From contig OZ231127.1 of NCBI GenBank assembly GCA_965153355.1, positions 38,874,001 to 38,938,000 on the forward strand: a stretch of 64,000 nucleotides of DNA, given 5' to 3'. Under the pieces are notes generated by a model, which saw nothing but the letters and a program-made list of their open reading frames with translations, was not told the origin of the DNA and made no database searches. A program made the position numbers and the translations under genes. Shown in pieces: positions 1 to 11,652 of this stretch (positions are counted from its first letter, which is position 1; each line of letters opens with the position of its first letter). Source of the DNA: Flaccisagitta enflata. Taxonomy: Eukaryota > Chaetognatha > Sagittoidea > Aphragmophora.

Positions 1-480
1 ACCCTTTTTGGGCAGCGGCCTCAAAGGGCCGATGTCCTGTAGGACACAGGGGTGAACCATTACGTACGTCCCCCCCCCCCCGAAGCTTCTCAAGCCTCAA
101 ATTTCCATCGGATAATATGGGAAATAGTCAAAATGCACACTTCCCATTGAATAACATGGAAAATTTACAATAAAAGCAAAAAGATGCATGTTTCCCATTG
201 AATAACATGGAAAATTGATGAAAACTAAGAAATATGTAAAATTCCCATTGAATAACATGGCGAATTGACTAGAAATAAAAAAAAATGCAAAATTCCCATT
301 GAATATCATGCAAAATTGCTACTAAGGCCTCAAATATGCCCTCTCAGGACGTATAGGAATTCACCCCTGTGTCCTACAGGACATCGGCCCTTTGGGGCCG
401 CTGCCCTGCTCTCACTCCACTTCTTCAGCTAATCACTCCAAGCAGGGCATCGGGTACCGCTGACCATGTGCGATCCTTGG
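1..480. mobile_element. GGCC-hairpin dispersed element (family 2), flanks inverted
   Basis: The first 57 bases contain a GC-rich foldback (CGGCC...CAAAGGGCCG) followed by a motif about a blocked 'GATGTCCTGTAGGACACAGG' palindromic stretch. The same block returns in inverted orientation at about 350-407 with the hairpin CGGCCCTTTGGGGCCG. A tail at about 430-480 reads GGGCATCGGGTACCGCTGACC. Related hairpins and tails recur near 24.1, 24.5, 31.9, 34.3, 57.7, 60.7 and 62.2 kb, so this is a dispersed repeat family. No protein is encoded. Family assignment is by similarity between copies inside this window only; the left border may lie outside the window. Confidence 0.6.
107..318. repeat. 51-bp tandem repeat inside the first family-2 copy
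   Basis: The phrase CCCATTGAATAACATGG recurs at about 143, 194, 244 and 295, giving a period of 50-51 bp, with a degenerate first copy at about 107. It sits between the two inverted GGCC hairpin blocks, in the place where other family-2 copies carry their own internal minisatellite. Confidence 0.8.
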
Positions 481-1662
481 ATGACTTGTTAACCTATCCT
501 AACCTTGTATAACCTTCTTTTTTTAATTCTTATTATTCTTTTAACTGTATTGAACTGTTTTTAACGGTCTTTTTACCGTTTTTAACCGTTTCTTACTGTT
601 TCTTTACCGTCTTTATTAAAGACTTTATTAAAGACTTTAACCGCTTTAACCTTTTTTTATAGTTTAACCTTTTAGACAATTTGTGTTAATGTAGGACGAG
701 GCACACGACTGTTGCCCTCTTTTTCTATTATCTGTATTCTTAAAATCACTCCCTTAGCTCCATATATCTTCCACTATACGCTAGCCCCTATGAATACTAT
801 CTCAAGAATTTAGGATCTAGTTCAGTCAAAGAATGCTGGTCTTGAAGTTGTTCGCTAGCAAACGCTTTACCATCGATTGACCTCCTAAATATTTTACAGA
901 CCAATCTATAGCTCATTTTATTATTTTATGCTGCATTATTTCCATGTCATGTTGTTAATAAAATTGCTCCTTGGGCTTGGTGCTTGTGTAGTAAATTTCA
1001 TCGAAAGCAAATATGCCGCGGCATAAATGACCAAAATATTTATAGTCAAACTCATGCAGTGGGAAGCCGCTACCGGCCACAGTATCCATCGAACCCGCTT
1101 AGGGGCAAGAGGGGTCACGAGCATTCTTGTGGCATAACAATCCAAAACTCTTTTCTTTTTGTCCATGGCATGGTCCCGTAATCTCGTCCAGAGGAAGAAG
1201 GTGAATTCGCAGACGAGGGTGAAACGTGCGCAAGGGAGCAAGGAAATAAAGTGTGGATTGTCCTGAGACCTTGCAACAGATGGTTGGTTCTCTCCAATCG
1301 TCACTGTCGAGATAGCTCAAATCCTTTGTCAAAGAATAAAGTCTGCGTGAAATACACACACAAACTTTGGATGCAAGATCCCGACGTGAATTGGTATGCG
1401 TCTGAAACAATTCAAATCGGAGGCGGAAGGAAGAACAGGCTGTAGGACGACATCATTTGGACGGCTCATCGATTGTGTCGCCTCAAGACATCAGAAATTT
1501 CCTGACATCTTGTGAATCACTTAAGTTGTTAGAAATCTTAATTGAAAGATAATACTAACATTCCGAGTGTTTCCAGAGAATTTCTTTTCCTCGCAGTGTT
1601 CTGATAACAGGAACTGCGTAGCCGAGATACTCCTGTTAAATGTTGCGATTAGATTAAGCTAC
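481..1662. other. no recognisable gene
   Basis: The first part (about 490-680) is a T-rich stretch with repeated phrases such as TTTTTAACCGTTT. The rest contains only short open frames with no recognisable domain. I see no gene here. Confidence 0.5.
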
Positions 1663-1671
1663 CCAAGACGT

Positions 1672-2180
1672 TCGGGTGTGTCAATATGCAAAAGGTTTTT
1701 TGATCAGATGGTTATCATCAGGGATTGTTGGGACATTAATTCTAAGATACTTAATGTTTTTTTTTCCCAAATTTCATTCATGTTCCGTTTTTTTCTAAAT
1801 CCCCATTTAGCCCCTAATTTGTATATTGTAGTGCAGCTGGTTTTGCACCTGGATTATTGATGACAGGGAAAAGAATCAAAACACATTAGATCTTTCAATC
1901 TTTATACTATAAAAAATTATTCAAAATCTTCTGCTTTTATACAAGATGATTTAGTAATAAAAAAAATATAATTTTTAAAATGATTTATTAGTCTTATTTT
2001 CAACAAAACTAGGTGCAATCGCTAAAAGTATATATATTTTTGACAATCTTTACATGCGCTAAAAAAACGGAAGATGATTAAAATTGAAAAAAATAAAAAC
2101 GGTGTCTTATAATTAGTGTCTTCATACTCCCAGATGATGATAAGCTGAACAAAAGACCTTTTGCATATTGACACACCCGA
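1672..2180. mobile_element. 509-bp foldback element with 9-bp target duplication (Mutator-like)
   Basis: The left end TCGGGTGTGTCAATATGC and the right end GCATATTGACACACCCGA are inverted copies; complementarity runs on through CAAAAGGT/ACCTTTTG and weaker matches further in. The element is flanked on both sides by the 9-bp direct repeat CCAAGACGT (1663-1671 and 2181-2189). A 9-bp target site duplication with terminal inverted repeats is the usual signature of the Mutator (MULE) superfamily. There is no coding capacity, so this is a non-autonomous copy. The superfamily assignment rests only on duplication length. Confidence 0.75.
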
Positions 2181-2548
2181 CCAAGACGTGTTGACGGAAC
2201 TACAATTTCAGAAAACAACTATAAGTGAGGAATTTAATTCAGCTGAATTGGCTGGAGGGGGTATGCATGAACATTTGACGCCTTTACATCCTCAATTTTG
2301 CGTCAATGTGTATAAACTAATGGAGTAAATTTGGCGAAGTACAATCGTTTATGGTCCAAAATCCTTTCCTTCCAATTAAGTTGATATAAATGATGGTGAA
2401 ATAGTTCATATTACTCTTATCATAAAGCGAGGATTTACTTCTTGACTCAAATTGATGGGGAAAATGTCACAAGATTTGGTCTTAAATGGAATGAATTAGA
2501 AGGGGAGTCTCAAAGTTCGATGCAAGGAAGATTTGGACGAAAATGTGA

Positions 2549-2627
2549 CTAAGTAGGCCAACAAGGTGCGCCGTGTGGATCGTCGAACGAAAGCGTTACA
2601 GACCGACAGACCGACCGACAGACACAG
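2549..2627 (-). mobile_element. partial hairpin element, AGGTGCG subfamily
   Basis: The stretch matches the start of the reverse-oriented copy at 58067-58193: GGCCAACAAGGTGCGCCGTG, then the GTGTGGATCGTCGAACGAA block, then ACCG-type tetranucleotides and GACACAGCC. The hairpin end is missing; the sequence runs into a GT/CT microsatellite instead. Confidence 0.6.
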
Positions 2628-2639
2628 CCAGTGTGTGCG

Positions 2640-2971
<332 letters not shown>

Positions 2972-3131
2972 AAACTTGAAGACTTTCTGATTATTCCTCT
3001 CCTTTTTCTCACACAAGAGAAGCTACAATCATTTTCTTGATTTCACGCTCCTGCATTCTCAAAATGGTGAGTCCCGTTCATTTACGCGTTTTACTCTTCC
3101 TCTAGACCTTCGCTTCATTTTCCTCCTTTTT

Positions 3132-3281
3132 AGTCGCGGACACGCGACTCTACACCTTGCCGTGTTTGTCGGTCCGTCTGTCGGTCCGTCCGTCAGTCAC
3201 ACTTCTGAATTCCGAGCGGTTTTTGCGGTACTGCTCCTGCCCAACCGTCCGCGACTGGATTGCCGTGTATCCGGCCTTGTT
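3132..3281 (+). mobile_element. AGTCGCG-hairpin element (150 bp)
   Basis: The copy starts with the hairpin AGTCGCG-GACA-CGCGACT (3132-3149), preceded by a T run. It continues with CTGT/CCGT tetranucleotides and a 'CTGCTCCTGCCCAACCGTCC' block and ends GCGACTGGATTGCCGTGTAT then CCGGCCTTGTT. The distal GTCCGCGACT is complementary to the first ten bases AGTCGCGGAC. It is short and non-coding. Confidence 0.8.
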
Positions 3282-4315
3282 ATACATGCACTTGACTGAG
3301 TAACAACCTTCTTTGTAACAACGTTGAGGCACAAAATGTCAAAAAAATAAGAACATTTGTAGCAACATCGTCAGCCTCAGAAAATCAAAAATGTAACAAC
3401 ATTAAGCCTTTTGTCCAACCAATAATAACTTTTCTCTGAGATTCGCTATAATTTCTGTTGCATTCAATTGTAACATGCGGCGGTTATTAAGAAGGGGTGG
3501 CTTTTTCTTTTGTATTTTAGTTATAACAACATTTTGTTCCTTATTTTGAATGGTTGTTCTCATTTATTTCATTCCTAACCTAGATCCCTTTCATTCCAGA
3601 GAAAGCAGCGAAAGGAATGGAAGTAGAGACATCCTAATCGATCGTTACATTAGAAGATTGATGAGAAAAAAATAACAACAGTTTAGCAACGGTTTGAGCC
3701 TCCTATCGTCATTCAAATTACGACATTGAGCCTCAGAAAAAAATAACCCGTTGTTACTCAGTCAAGTGTGTGTGCTCGCGCGCACGTTTTCACTTATGGA
3801 AAGTTGGTCCATCTGTATAGTTTTTCAGTTGCGAATTATCAATGTCAGTCTGATGTCGGTCAGTCTGTTATTTCTTCATGGCGTTTGAGTTTCAAAAAAT
3901 GTGGAATTATGACCTCTTCCTTAACTGTCCATCCGTCCGTCCGTCCATGACTAGATTAACTCAGTGGTTGGATGCCCGCCGTTTGTTCAGGAAAGGGTTG
4001 AAAGGGTCCAGTAAACTGTAGAAATCCAATATAGGGTTACGATGTAGAATCTGACGATTGCCCGATGACTACGTTGTATGTGTGGGCAGTGCCGACTGGG
4101 CACGTAGCTTCTCATTGCGAAGCAAATGACGCATAACGCATAGCGCAAAATACATCCGGGTACGATTCCCGATCGCCCAGATGTTTGTTTCACATGACCG
4201 CGAGTCTTTAGAAGGCTTTGTCCGTCCATCCATCCGTCCGTCCATCTGTCCATCACTTTCATCTACTCTCCTCTTCTCCTCCATCTACTCTGCTTCTATT
4301 TTATCTTTCGTTTTT
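3282..4315. other. no recognisable gene; partial repeat fragments
   Basis: AT-rich sequence with phrases such as 'gttgttactcagtcaagtg' near 3753 that resemble 'cttgactgagtaacaacc' at about 3291 in inverted order, suggesting a foldback pair enclosing 3291-3770. Short CCGT runs near 3930 and 4225 look like remnants of hairpin elements. No gene is seen. Confidence 0.4.
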
Positions 4316-4485
4316 AGTTGCGGACACGCAACTCTATAAGAGCCTTTGTCCGTCCGTCCGTCTGTCCGTCCGTCGGTCCGTCCGTCGGTCGGTCCGTCCG
4401 TGACCACGAGTCGAAAAGTGTGAAAACATGCATTTCCGCCCCTGCCCACCCGTCCGCAACTGGTGGCCGTGTATCCGGCCTTGTT
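4316..4485 (+). mobile_element. hairpin element, AGTTGCG subfamily
   Basis: The end hairpin is AGTTGCG-GACA-CGCAACT (4316-4333). The stem differs from the AGTCGCG type by a C-to-T change with a matching G-to-A change in the other arm. The distal copy near 4451 is also changed (GTCCGCAACT). Between them are CCGT/CGGT tetranucleotides, and the copy ends GGCCGTGTATCCGGCCTTGTT. Confidence 0.85.
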
Positions 4486-4761
4486 CTTCTTCTTTTTCTT
4501 CAATTTTTTTCTTCTCCTGGTCAGATTTCTTCTCATTCTTCTTCATTATCATCCTCATCTTTTTTTTTCTTCTTCTTCTTCTTCAACGAAATCTTGAATT
4601 CTGGGCTAACATTCCGGGTGCCATGCGGCCATGCCACAACGCGACCCCAGGGCCCTAAATCAAACATCGCCTTCTCTCCCCCTTCCACCTAATCGAAAAG
4701 CGTTCCTGGAAGAACAGATCGTCGTTATTGCATTCAATATTTCTGACTCAGTCTAGTATCC

Positions 4762-4781
4762 CTTTCTCTTTCTCTTTCTCT

Positions 4782-4849
<68 letters not shown>

Positions 4850-4853
4850 TTTT
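4762..4853. repeat. (CTTT)n/(CT)n/(T)n microsatellite
   Basis: CTTT units change into pure CT at about 4790 and end in a T run that abuts the next hairpin element. Confidence 0.95.
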
Positions 4854-4970
4854 AAGTCGCCGACACCTAACTCAGTACATTGCTGTGTGCCTGTGTCGGT
4901 CTTTTGCAAAACTACGTTAACTACCCCTGCCGAACCATCCACCATTGTGGGGCCTATATCCAGTGTTGTT
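4854..4970 (+). mobile_element. degenerate hairpin element
   Basis: It begins AAGTCGCCGACACCTAACT, a decayed form of the terminal hairpin, and ends with a block like 'CCCCTGCCGAACCATCCACC' and a decayed GGCCTATATCCAGTGTTGTT. Pairing in the stem is mostly lost, so this is probably an old copy. Confidence 0.55.
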
Positions 4971-5008
4971 TAGACCTCTCCTTTAACAACTTAACCTTTC
5001 TCGTTTTT

Positions 5009-5175
5009 AGTCGCGGACTAGCGACTCTATAAGAGGCTTTGTCCGTCCGTCCGTCGGTTGGTCGGTCGGTCGGTCGGTCGGTCCATGGTGATCGAGTTGA
5101 GAGAGTGCGAAGACGCGCATTTCCGCCCCTGCCCACCCGTCCGCGACTGGTATTGGCCGTGTATCCGGCCTTGTT
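5009..5175 (+). mobile_element. AGTCGCG-hairpin element
   Basis: The hairpin AGTCGC-GGACTA-GCGACT (5009-5026) follows a T run. CTATAAGAGGCTTTGTCCGT leads into CCGT/CGGT repeats. The copy ends with CCCCTGCCCACCCGTCCGCG, ACTGG and GTGTATCCGGCCTTGTT. The distal GTCCGCGACT pairs with the 5' arm plus loop. Confidence 0.85.
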
Positions 5176-5264
5176 TTTTTCTATGTACGTTGGCTAATCA
5201 GCTCGTCCGTTCGTCTGTTGTTCCATTATGCTTTTCTGAGAGTAGCTTGCGCGTAACTCGGCTG

Positions 5265-5413
<149 letters not shown>

Positions 5414-5640
5414 ACCAACAGCACGCGACTGATTTTGGTCTTGTATCCGGCCTTACTTTCCTCAATTCTTTGCTTCCGTGTTACTGCATTATATTGTTTT
5501 TTGACTACGGGACCGGGAGTCTTCTCGGAATTGCGTGCTTCGATGGCTGAACGAAAACTTCTTCCTCGTATTTTCATTAAATCTTGAGATATGTTAAGGA
5601 AAAGAAAAAGCTTTCGATTTATGTGTATTACACTCTTTTT

Positions 5641-5847
5641 AGTCGCGTGCAAGCGACTCTACTCTCCGCTTTGTCCGTCCGTCCGTCCGTCGGTTGGTCA
5701 CATTTTACTTTTTTTATCAATTTTATTTCTATAAGTCATTTTAACTTTTAAGTCATTTTAGAGTATACTAAGTCATTTTAAGCCATTCTAAGTCATTCTA
5801 AGTCAATATGTAACTCTCGCTCGCGACTTATAGGTGTTGGCCTTGTT
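5641..5847 (+). mobile_element. hairpin element with internal AAGTCATTTT repeats
   Basis: The hairpin AGTCGC-GTGCAA-GCGACT (5641-5658) is followed by CCGT repeats, a T-rich block, and several AAGTCATT(T/C)TA repeats (about 5730-5805). The end is CTCGCGACTTATAGGTGTTG and GCCTTGTT. It is a short version of the expanded copy at 8846-23690. Confidence 0.85.
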
Positions 5848-7290
5848 TTAGAAGAACGTTACTTTTTTCGGAGGCTTTGTATTTATTTTTGAGGCTAAAT
5901 GAAATATTATGTAAACTATAAGAAACCTTATAATATCCTATTACTTGATTTTACAAAATTCATTTTTATTAATCATTTTTAGAATAGATGTTAAACAGTA
6001 AAATCTGAGGATATTTTTACAGTATTTATATCAAAACATTAAAATATTATTTTGATTGTATCAAGATACAAGTGTTTGATCAATGTTTTTTAAAATTTGA
6101 AGCCTTGATATATTCAGACGATGTTCTTAATTTTTGGGCCATTCGAAGCCTTGATGTTCTTAAATAAACTAGGTTCTTTAAAAAAAAAGTGTTCTTTCCA
6201 TTTGGAATTGTCATCATCACCTTTTATTTGAGTTGCGGACTTTTGACACTACAAAAGACTTTGTCTGTGGTGCGTCCATCCTACCGTCCGTCCGTCCCTT
6301 CACCCTACTTTCTGTCGCGCAAGAAAAATGAGAAAAAAAAGGCCAAGAGATGAGAGGAGAGAAGTAGTTCTAGTGAAGCACCCTGGCGCGAAGCATACAT
6401 TACAATGGCGGTTTGCGGCGGTGGACGATAATTATAGAAAGTGACCATAGAATCTTTCGGTAGGAAAAATTCATCCTGGCAATTAAAACAGACGGAGCTT
6501 TATTTTATATTTTTTCGTTTTTTTTTAATTCTTTATCACGGAAGACGATTTTATGACGTCAACTATACTTGCAACTTATTATTTCTGAATGAATACAACC
6601 ACAGAGGGCGCCCATTAACATCCTCGCGTCATTTGTGTCACGCAAATACCCATCGAAAGGTAACACCGGACATTTTAGTGGTAGCGGGAGAGAGCGAGGG
6701 TGAGAACGAGAGCGAGAGCGGAGCAAAAGCGATAGCAAAAGTGGACGCTAAAGTGGGAGCGAGACAAAGAGAAACAAAGCAAGAAAATAGTTTTCATAGA
6801 TTTAGACCTTTTCACCAGGCGCGGCGGAGTAACAACGATCAACTTGTTCATTCGGTCGACAACGAAACACAGAAAAATTCAAATAGTTGACGAACAGACA
6901 GTGTTTGGAAACGACAGAGGGAAAGACGTTGCAGTCATCGGTCTTATGTCAATGAGTTGGAAATTCATCAAGAACAAATTCAGATCAGGGGAACATCACG
7001 TGCTTTGGAAGCTTCAAACAAGAAGTTGAATAACATTGTTAACGTGAAGAACAAATGTTGAAACAATTCCCTTCAGAATTGCAAGAAATAGAAAAAAAAA
7101 ATCATTCAGCTTCCACTCTTTTAGCAAATTTTTGTAATATCTCATTTGAATGATGCAGTATAATGAACTGTCATGCTAATATTCTTTGAAACAAAGTATC
7201 AATTCTTTTTTTAAAAATTGTTTTTCTGCTTTATTCATAAGCTTTAGTTTAGTATTCATTCATACATTATTGTTTTCTCTAACAATGAAT
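5848..7290. other. AT-rich sequence, no recognisable gene
   Basis: Only a decayed hairpin-element start is recognisable at about 6231-6300 (AGTTGCGGAC... and CCGT units). An open frame at 6441-6890 has a charged, GA-rich segment and no identifiable domain. I see no supported gene. Confidence 0.5.
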
Positions 7291-7490
7291 GTGATTTTAG
7301 TTGTGTGCACGAAACTCTATAGCCGGCTATGTTGGTCCATCTGTCACCAATGGCTTTTTTGACGTATCCGGGTTGTTTAAAGTCGCGTGTGGGTGGGCAG
7401 AACTCCTGCAGGAGCAGTTACAGTAGATGTCGTCTAGACTTGGAAATACGGGGGAATTCATATTAAAAAAGTGATAAATATAATGGACTA

Positions 7491-8479
7491 ACGGTGGCAA
7501 AAGAAAAAAACAGAACAAATTTTTGAGGTTGCAAAAACCTAAGAAGATGATATCCGATTTCTATGAAATTTTAGGTCAATGATGTATACAGTTTGAATGA
7601 TATCAGGTTCAAATTTCATTGCAATCCATCAACTATTTAGCCCAAAATTGTATTTTTTCTGAAGTGCCCTATCCGTTGGAATGCTCAAGTAGTAATATTT
7701 TCTGATACCATGAATATCAATTCTTAAGTAAAATCAAGGTAGCTCCAAAACTACAAGTTTTTTGATGAATTTTTAAATGTAGCCTAATGATACTATTGAC
7801 TAATTACAGGCCAAATTTTGTGATATTAGGATGTCATCTTGGGGGGGTAGATAATGATCTAATCTTTGTACATCAAAAATTTTAAAAAATTTACTGCTCA
7901 AATAAATGTATGACTAATTTAGCATATCAAAAGAGGTCATTCATACCTACCAGTATTACCAGTTCAAATATTATGACATAATATTATATAAATTATATAA
8001 TATATAAATAATATTATATAAATTATGTACATAGCTCAAAAACTCAGCCTGTAGTATTAGTTTGTATTTAATATTGCATGCTCGACAGTTTAGCCATCTA
8101 ACCTGACTAAAACCAGTAATAGAGAAATCAGTATTTCTGCTTAAGTATTTGAAGTATCATCACAATTTTTGAAACATAGCTAGTCGACACTAAGGACTAC
8201 CACCATGCCAAATTTCATCAAAATCGGACATGATTTAGTATCAGTTTTTGAAATTTTAGTAGTTGCTTAACAGATATTCAACTTTGATTTTCTGACCTGT
8301 AACCAATGCTACAAGATCTCATGCAATTCCTAAACTAATTGAGCCACTTAATCAATTTTTTCAGCAAAACTTAATGATATTAGGAACTAACTTCAGTAAA
8401 AATTTCAGACAGATTGGTCAAATCATAGAGGATTTATAAGCAAAAGAAGCATTTGTTCCATTTTTATTTTTGCCACCGT
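7491..8479. mobile_element. 989-bp TA-flanked element, ends ACGGTGGCAAAA
   Basis: The ends ACGGTGGCAAAA and TTTTGCCACCGT are inverted copies, each bordered by TA (7489-7490, 8480-8481). It splits the left arm of the surrounding MITE: the arm sequence before 7490 and after 8481 matches the continuous right arm at about 8770-8840. There is no coding frame of note. The ends resemble those at 59673-60280 (ACTATAGCAAAA). Confidence 0.7.
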
Positions 8480-8944
8480 TAATATTTGAAAAATAAACTA
8501 ATAAAAAGATGTTTTATTGGTCTTGGTTGCCATGGAAACATCTTTCCATGTATTCCTGCTAAAATAACAATATTTTGAGAAATTTTTTAAGAGAACATTG
8601 TTTAAATCAAATTTGTACAATTTTCTCACAATGTATTTTGTAGGAAAGTTGTAGCAAATTTGATTTTGAGCAATGTTCCCTCAAAAAAATTTCTCAAAAT
8701 ATTGATGATTTAGCAGGAATATGTGGAAATGCATTTCCATGATAACCTACACCCAACCTCAATAAAGCATCTTTTTATTATCTCATATTTCAAATATCAA
8801 TCTTTTACATTTATTTGTCTTCCTGATATGAATTTCCCTGTTTTTAGTCGCGTGCACGCGACTCTTTGACTCGCTTCGTCGGTTGGTCGGTCCGTCGGTT
8901 GGTCCGTCTGTCGGTCGGTCGGTAACACTTAGCTTTTTTTTGTC

Positions 8945-9465
8945 GTTTTGCGTTATTTTAAGGCATATTAAGTTATTTTAAGTCATTTTAAGTCATTTTA
9001 AGTCATTTTAAGTCATTCTAAGTCATTATAAGTTATGATAAGTCATTCTAAGTCATTCTAAGTCATTCTAAGTTATTTTTTGGCTTTTGTAGTTTTTGTC
9101 ATTTTGCATCATTTTAAATCATCTCAAGTCATTCTTAGTCATTTTGAGCCACTTTAAATCATTTCTAGTCATTTTGAGTTATTTCTAGTCATTTCTAGTC
9201 ATTTTTAGTCATTCAAGTCATTTTGTCATTTTTTGTTATTTTTGTCATTTTAAGTTATTATAAGTCATTTCAAGTCATTTTAAAGTCATGCTAAGTCATG
9301 CTAAGTCATTTTAAGTCATTTTAAGTCATTCTAAGTCATTATAAGTTATTATAAGTCATTCTAAGTTATTTTTGGCTTTTGTAGTTTTTGTCATTTTGCA
9401 TCATTTTAAATCATCTCAAGTTACTCTTAGTCATTTTGAGCCACTTTAAATCATTTTTTTTCTTA
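8945..9465. repeat. AGTCATTTTA-type decamer minisatellite
   Basis: Dozens of units AGTCATT(T/C)TA, with variants AGTTATT and AGCCACT, and a higher-order repetition of a block starting 'GGCTTTTGTAGTTTTTGTCA' (about 9082 and 9374). Shorter versions occur at 5730-5805. Confidence 0.9.
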
Positions 9466-9702
9466 AGGTCTGGTTTAAGTCTGGTTTATGTCTGGTTTAT
9501 GTCTGGTTTGTGTCTGGTTTAAGTCTGTTTTAAGTCTGGTTTAAGCCTGGTTTAAGTCTGGTTTAAGTCTGGTTTAAGTCTGGTTTAAATCTGGTTTAAG
9601 TCTGGATTAAGTCTGGTTTAAGTCTGGTTTAAGTTTGGTTTAGGTCTGGTTTAGGTCTGGTTTAAGTCTGGTTTAAATCTGGTTTAAATCTGGTTTAGGT
9701 CT
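9466..9702. repeat. TCTGGTTTAAG 11-bp minisatellite, left part
   Basis: Tandem 11-mers (A/T)GTCTGGTTTA with single-base variants run up to the BEL element. The last five bases GGTCT (9698-9702) are one copy of the target site duplication. Confidence 0.92.
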
Positions 9703-10615
9703 TATAAATTACGCCCACGAGTTTCAACTGGCACTGTCTATGAGCGTCTATCTGACTGACGACTTGTGGTGAAAGAAAGTTGGCCGATTGGAAAATAGGA
9801 AGGCGATCGTCTCGTTTATTCCATAAAAATTTCAACAACTGAAGAGAGGGGGAAAAATGAAAGGGAAAGTGGGCGTTAATGGTGATCAGCAAACGCAAAA
9901 GATAACATGAAATCGAGACAGGACACAATAAAGGACAGAAACAGCACATGACAACATGTTCATCTTCTTCAGAGCCCATGCCACCTGATAATACCTGCCC
10001 CTGCCCCGGCCTATCCCATTAAATTCATCCATATCATCCCCATAGTAAGCTGATCGGGCAAGCGATAAAAACCATACTAAAATCCGGCGATAAAAATGCA
10101 AAAAAGCAAAAGACAAAAATAACAGACCGGAAGACAAGATAAAAACAACGTTAATAAAAGCAAAGACGCGTCTATAAAACTTACTTTTAGGCCCACTTTC
10201 GTTGGTTTCAACCCACAGTCTGTCGATGTCAAACTAACGTTAATTGTCCGTTCATAAGTTTATCTGCAATAAAAAGATGAGAGATTATTGAAATTAGTGA
10301 ATTCCAAGGGCGCATTCAATCAATCACGAAAAATCAATCAATCACTCTAGGAAGCAATGCCGTAAATAATAAAAACAATCAATCCAAAATTGGACGACAC
10401 GAAGACGAGTTACGTATGTCTGTCTACGTAGTAAAAACAAATGGCACAAAATACAAGGCGCAACCATATGGTTACCCATCTAGCGTTCATTATAAAAAAT
10501 GGCGAGAAACAAAAGACACCGGCATTGAATAATAAGAAAAGAGAAAAAGCCAAAGGCACGCAAAAGAAACAAAAGCACACATACCTAATAGACGGACGGA
10601 CATACATTTCTAACA
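9703..10615 (-). repeat. 3' LTR of the BEL/Pao element (913 bp)
   Basis: In element orientation it starts TGTTAGAAATGTATG and ends AATTTATA. It is nearly identical to 22062-22971; differences are a 3-bp indel and a one-base indel near 9988-10006, one A/G substitution near 9797 and one base in an A run near 10435. The 3' terminus TA rather than CA is atypical. Confidence 0.95.
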
Positions 10616-10631
10616 TTCTGCCCCATTTTTG
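10616..10631 (-). other. putative polypurine tract of the BEL/Pao element
   Basis: Directly upstream of the 3' LTR in element orientation is AAAAATGGGGCAGAA, a purine-rich stretch in the position where plus-strand DNA synthesis is primed. It is assigned by position and composition only. Confidence 0.55.
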
Positions 10632-11652
10632 GAATTTCACGAATTTCAAAAATCCGACACCTAGTTTCCAGTCAAAACCCTACTAAAAACCGATACTACC
10701 TTCCTTGAAAAATTTACAGAGACACCGCCCCCGCCCCTCCCCCCCGTCCACCGCCTCTTATATCCCCACCCCAACTATCAACAGATCGACGATTGCACGA
10801 ATGATGACTCCCGTCCGGAAAGGATCCACCACCAGCAAATTTTCAACGATCAACGATGACGCGGATGGAGACGAGGCGGCGACGAGGAGGTTGAGGCGCC
10901 CGTTCTGAAAAAGTTAAAGGGAAGGGGGGGGGAAAGGGGAACGGGCCTTGGAGCACTCCAAGCCTGGGATTTGACTTGAGAGTGGAAAATAATAAGTGGG
11001 GGCATACTACTAAAACATGTCATACGAAAGTATTCGTAATAATGACTAAAAAGACCATGTCTAAAACAAACACAACAAAATGTACATGTTCCAAGGAACC
11101 AAACAAAACAAGACAAAATAAATAAGTTACTAACTATACATAAAAACGAATCTGTAAGGTAAAAGAAAATTAGCAAGCATCATGGAACGACCACATCACC
11201 TGCGCCTTCTCCATTACAGAGACAGCGGGTCATTCCGAGCTCAACACCTCGTCAATCTGGGCGAAGGCGATGAATGATGTCGTCAACGGCGACCGCATCG
11301 AAAGGCGCAGGTGGTGCAGCCGTCTGAGAATGTATCCTCCCCGAAGGGAAGAAAAGAAAAGAAAGAATGGGGCAGATTGATTAGTAAAGTTCTTATCGTA
11401 CACAGATTCAAAATTACCACAAAAACTCAACCTCAACCCTTCCCAAACCATGATACTTACGCGGGCGTTTTTCGCCAGGCCCCGGGGCGGACGTCATTCC
11501 CACGCCCCGGGTAGCGCCCCCGACTTGGCCGGCCTGTCCATCGATGGGATGAGGATGTGAAGGTGGAATACGATCCTCAGCGAATGGCGGCGCTCTCCAC
11601 GCCATGTTGCAAATTGGTATTTAAATTGAACAGCAACTGGGCGTGGCACCAA
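10632..11652 (-). other. 3' untranslated region of the BEL/Pao element
   Basis: About 1 kb lies between the end of the extra ORF and the polypurine tract. It contains no long minus-strand frame with recognisable features. GC content is higher near 11460-11560. Confidence 0.6.

Noticed and set aside
481-680. Telomere-like TTAACC repeats
   Set aside because: The phrases are irregular (TAACCTATCC, TTTAACCG) and do not form a regular telomeric unit.
936-1445. Several overlapping short frames on both strands
   Set aside because: None has a recognisable domain or a consistent reading; they look like random open frames.
6441-6890. 149-codon open frame with a charged segment
   Set aside because: No recognisable domain, biased GA-rich composition, and no supporting signals; AT-rich surroundings.
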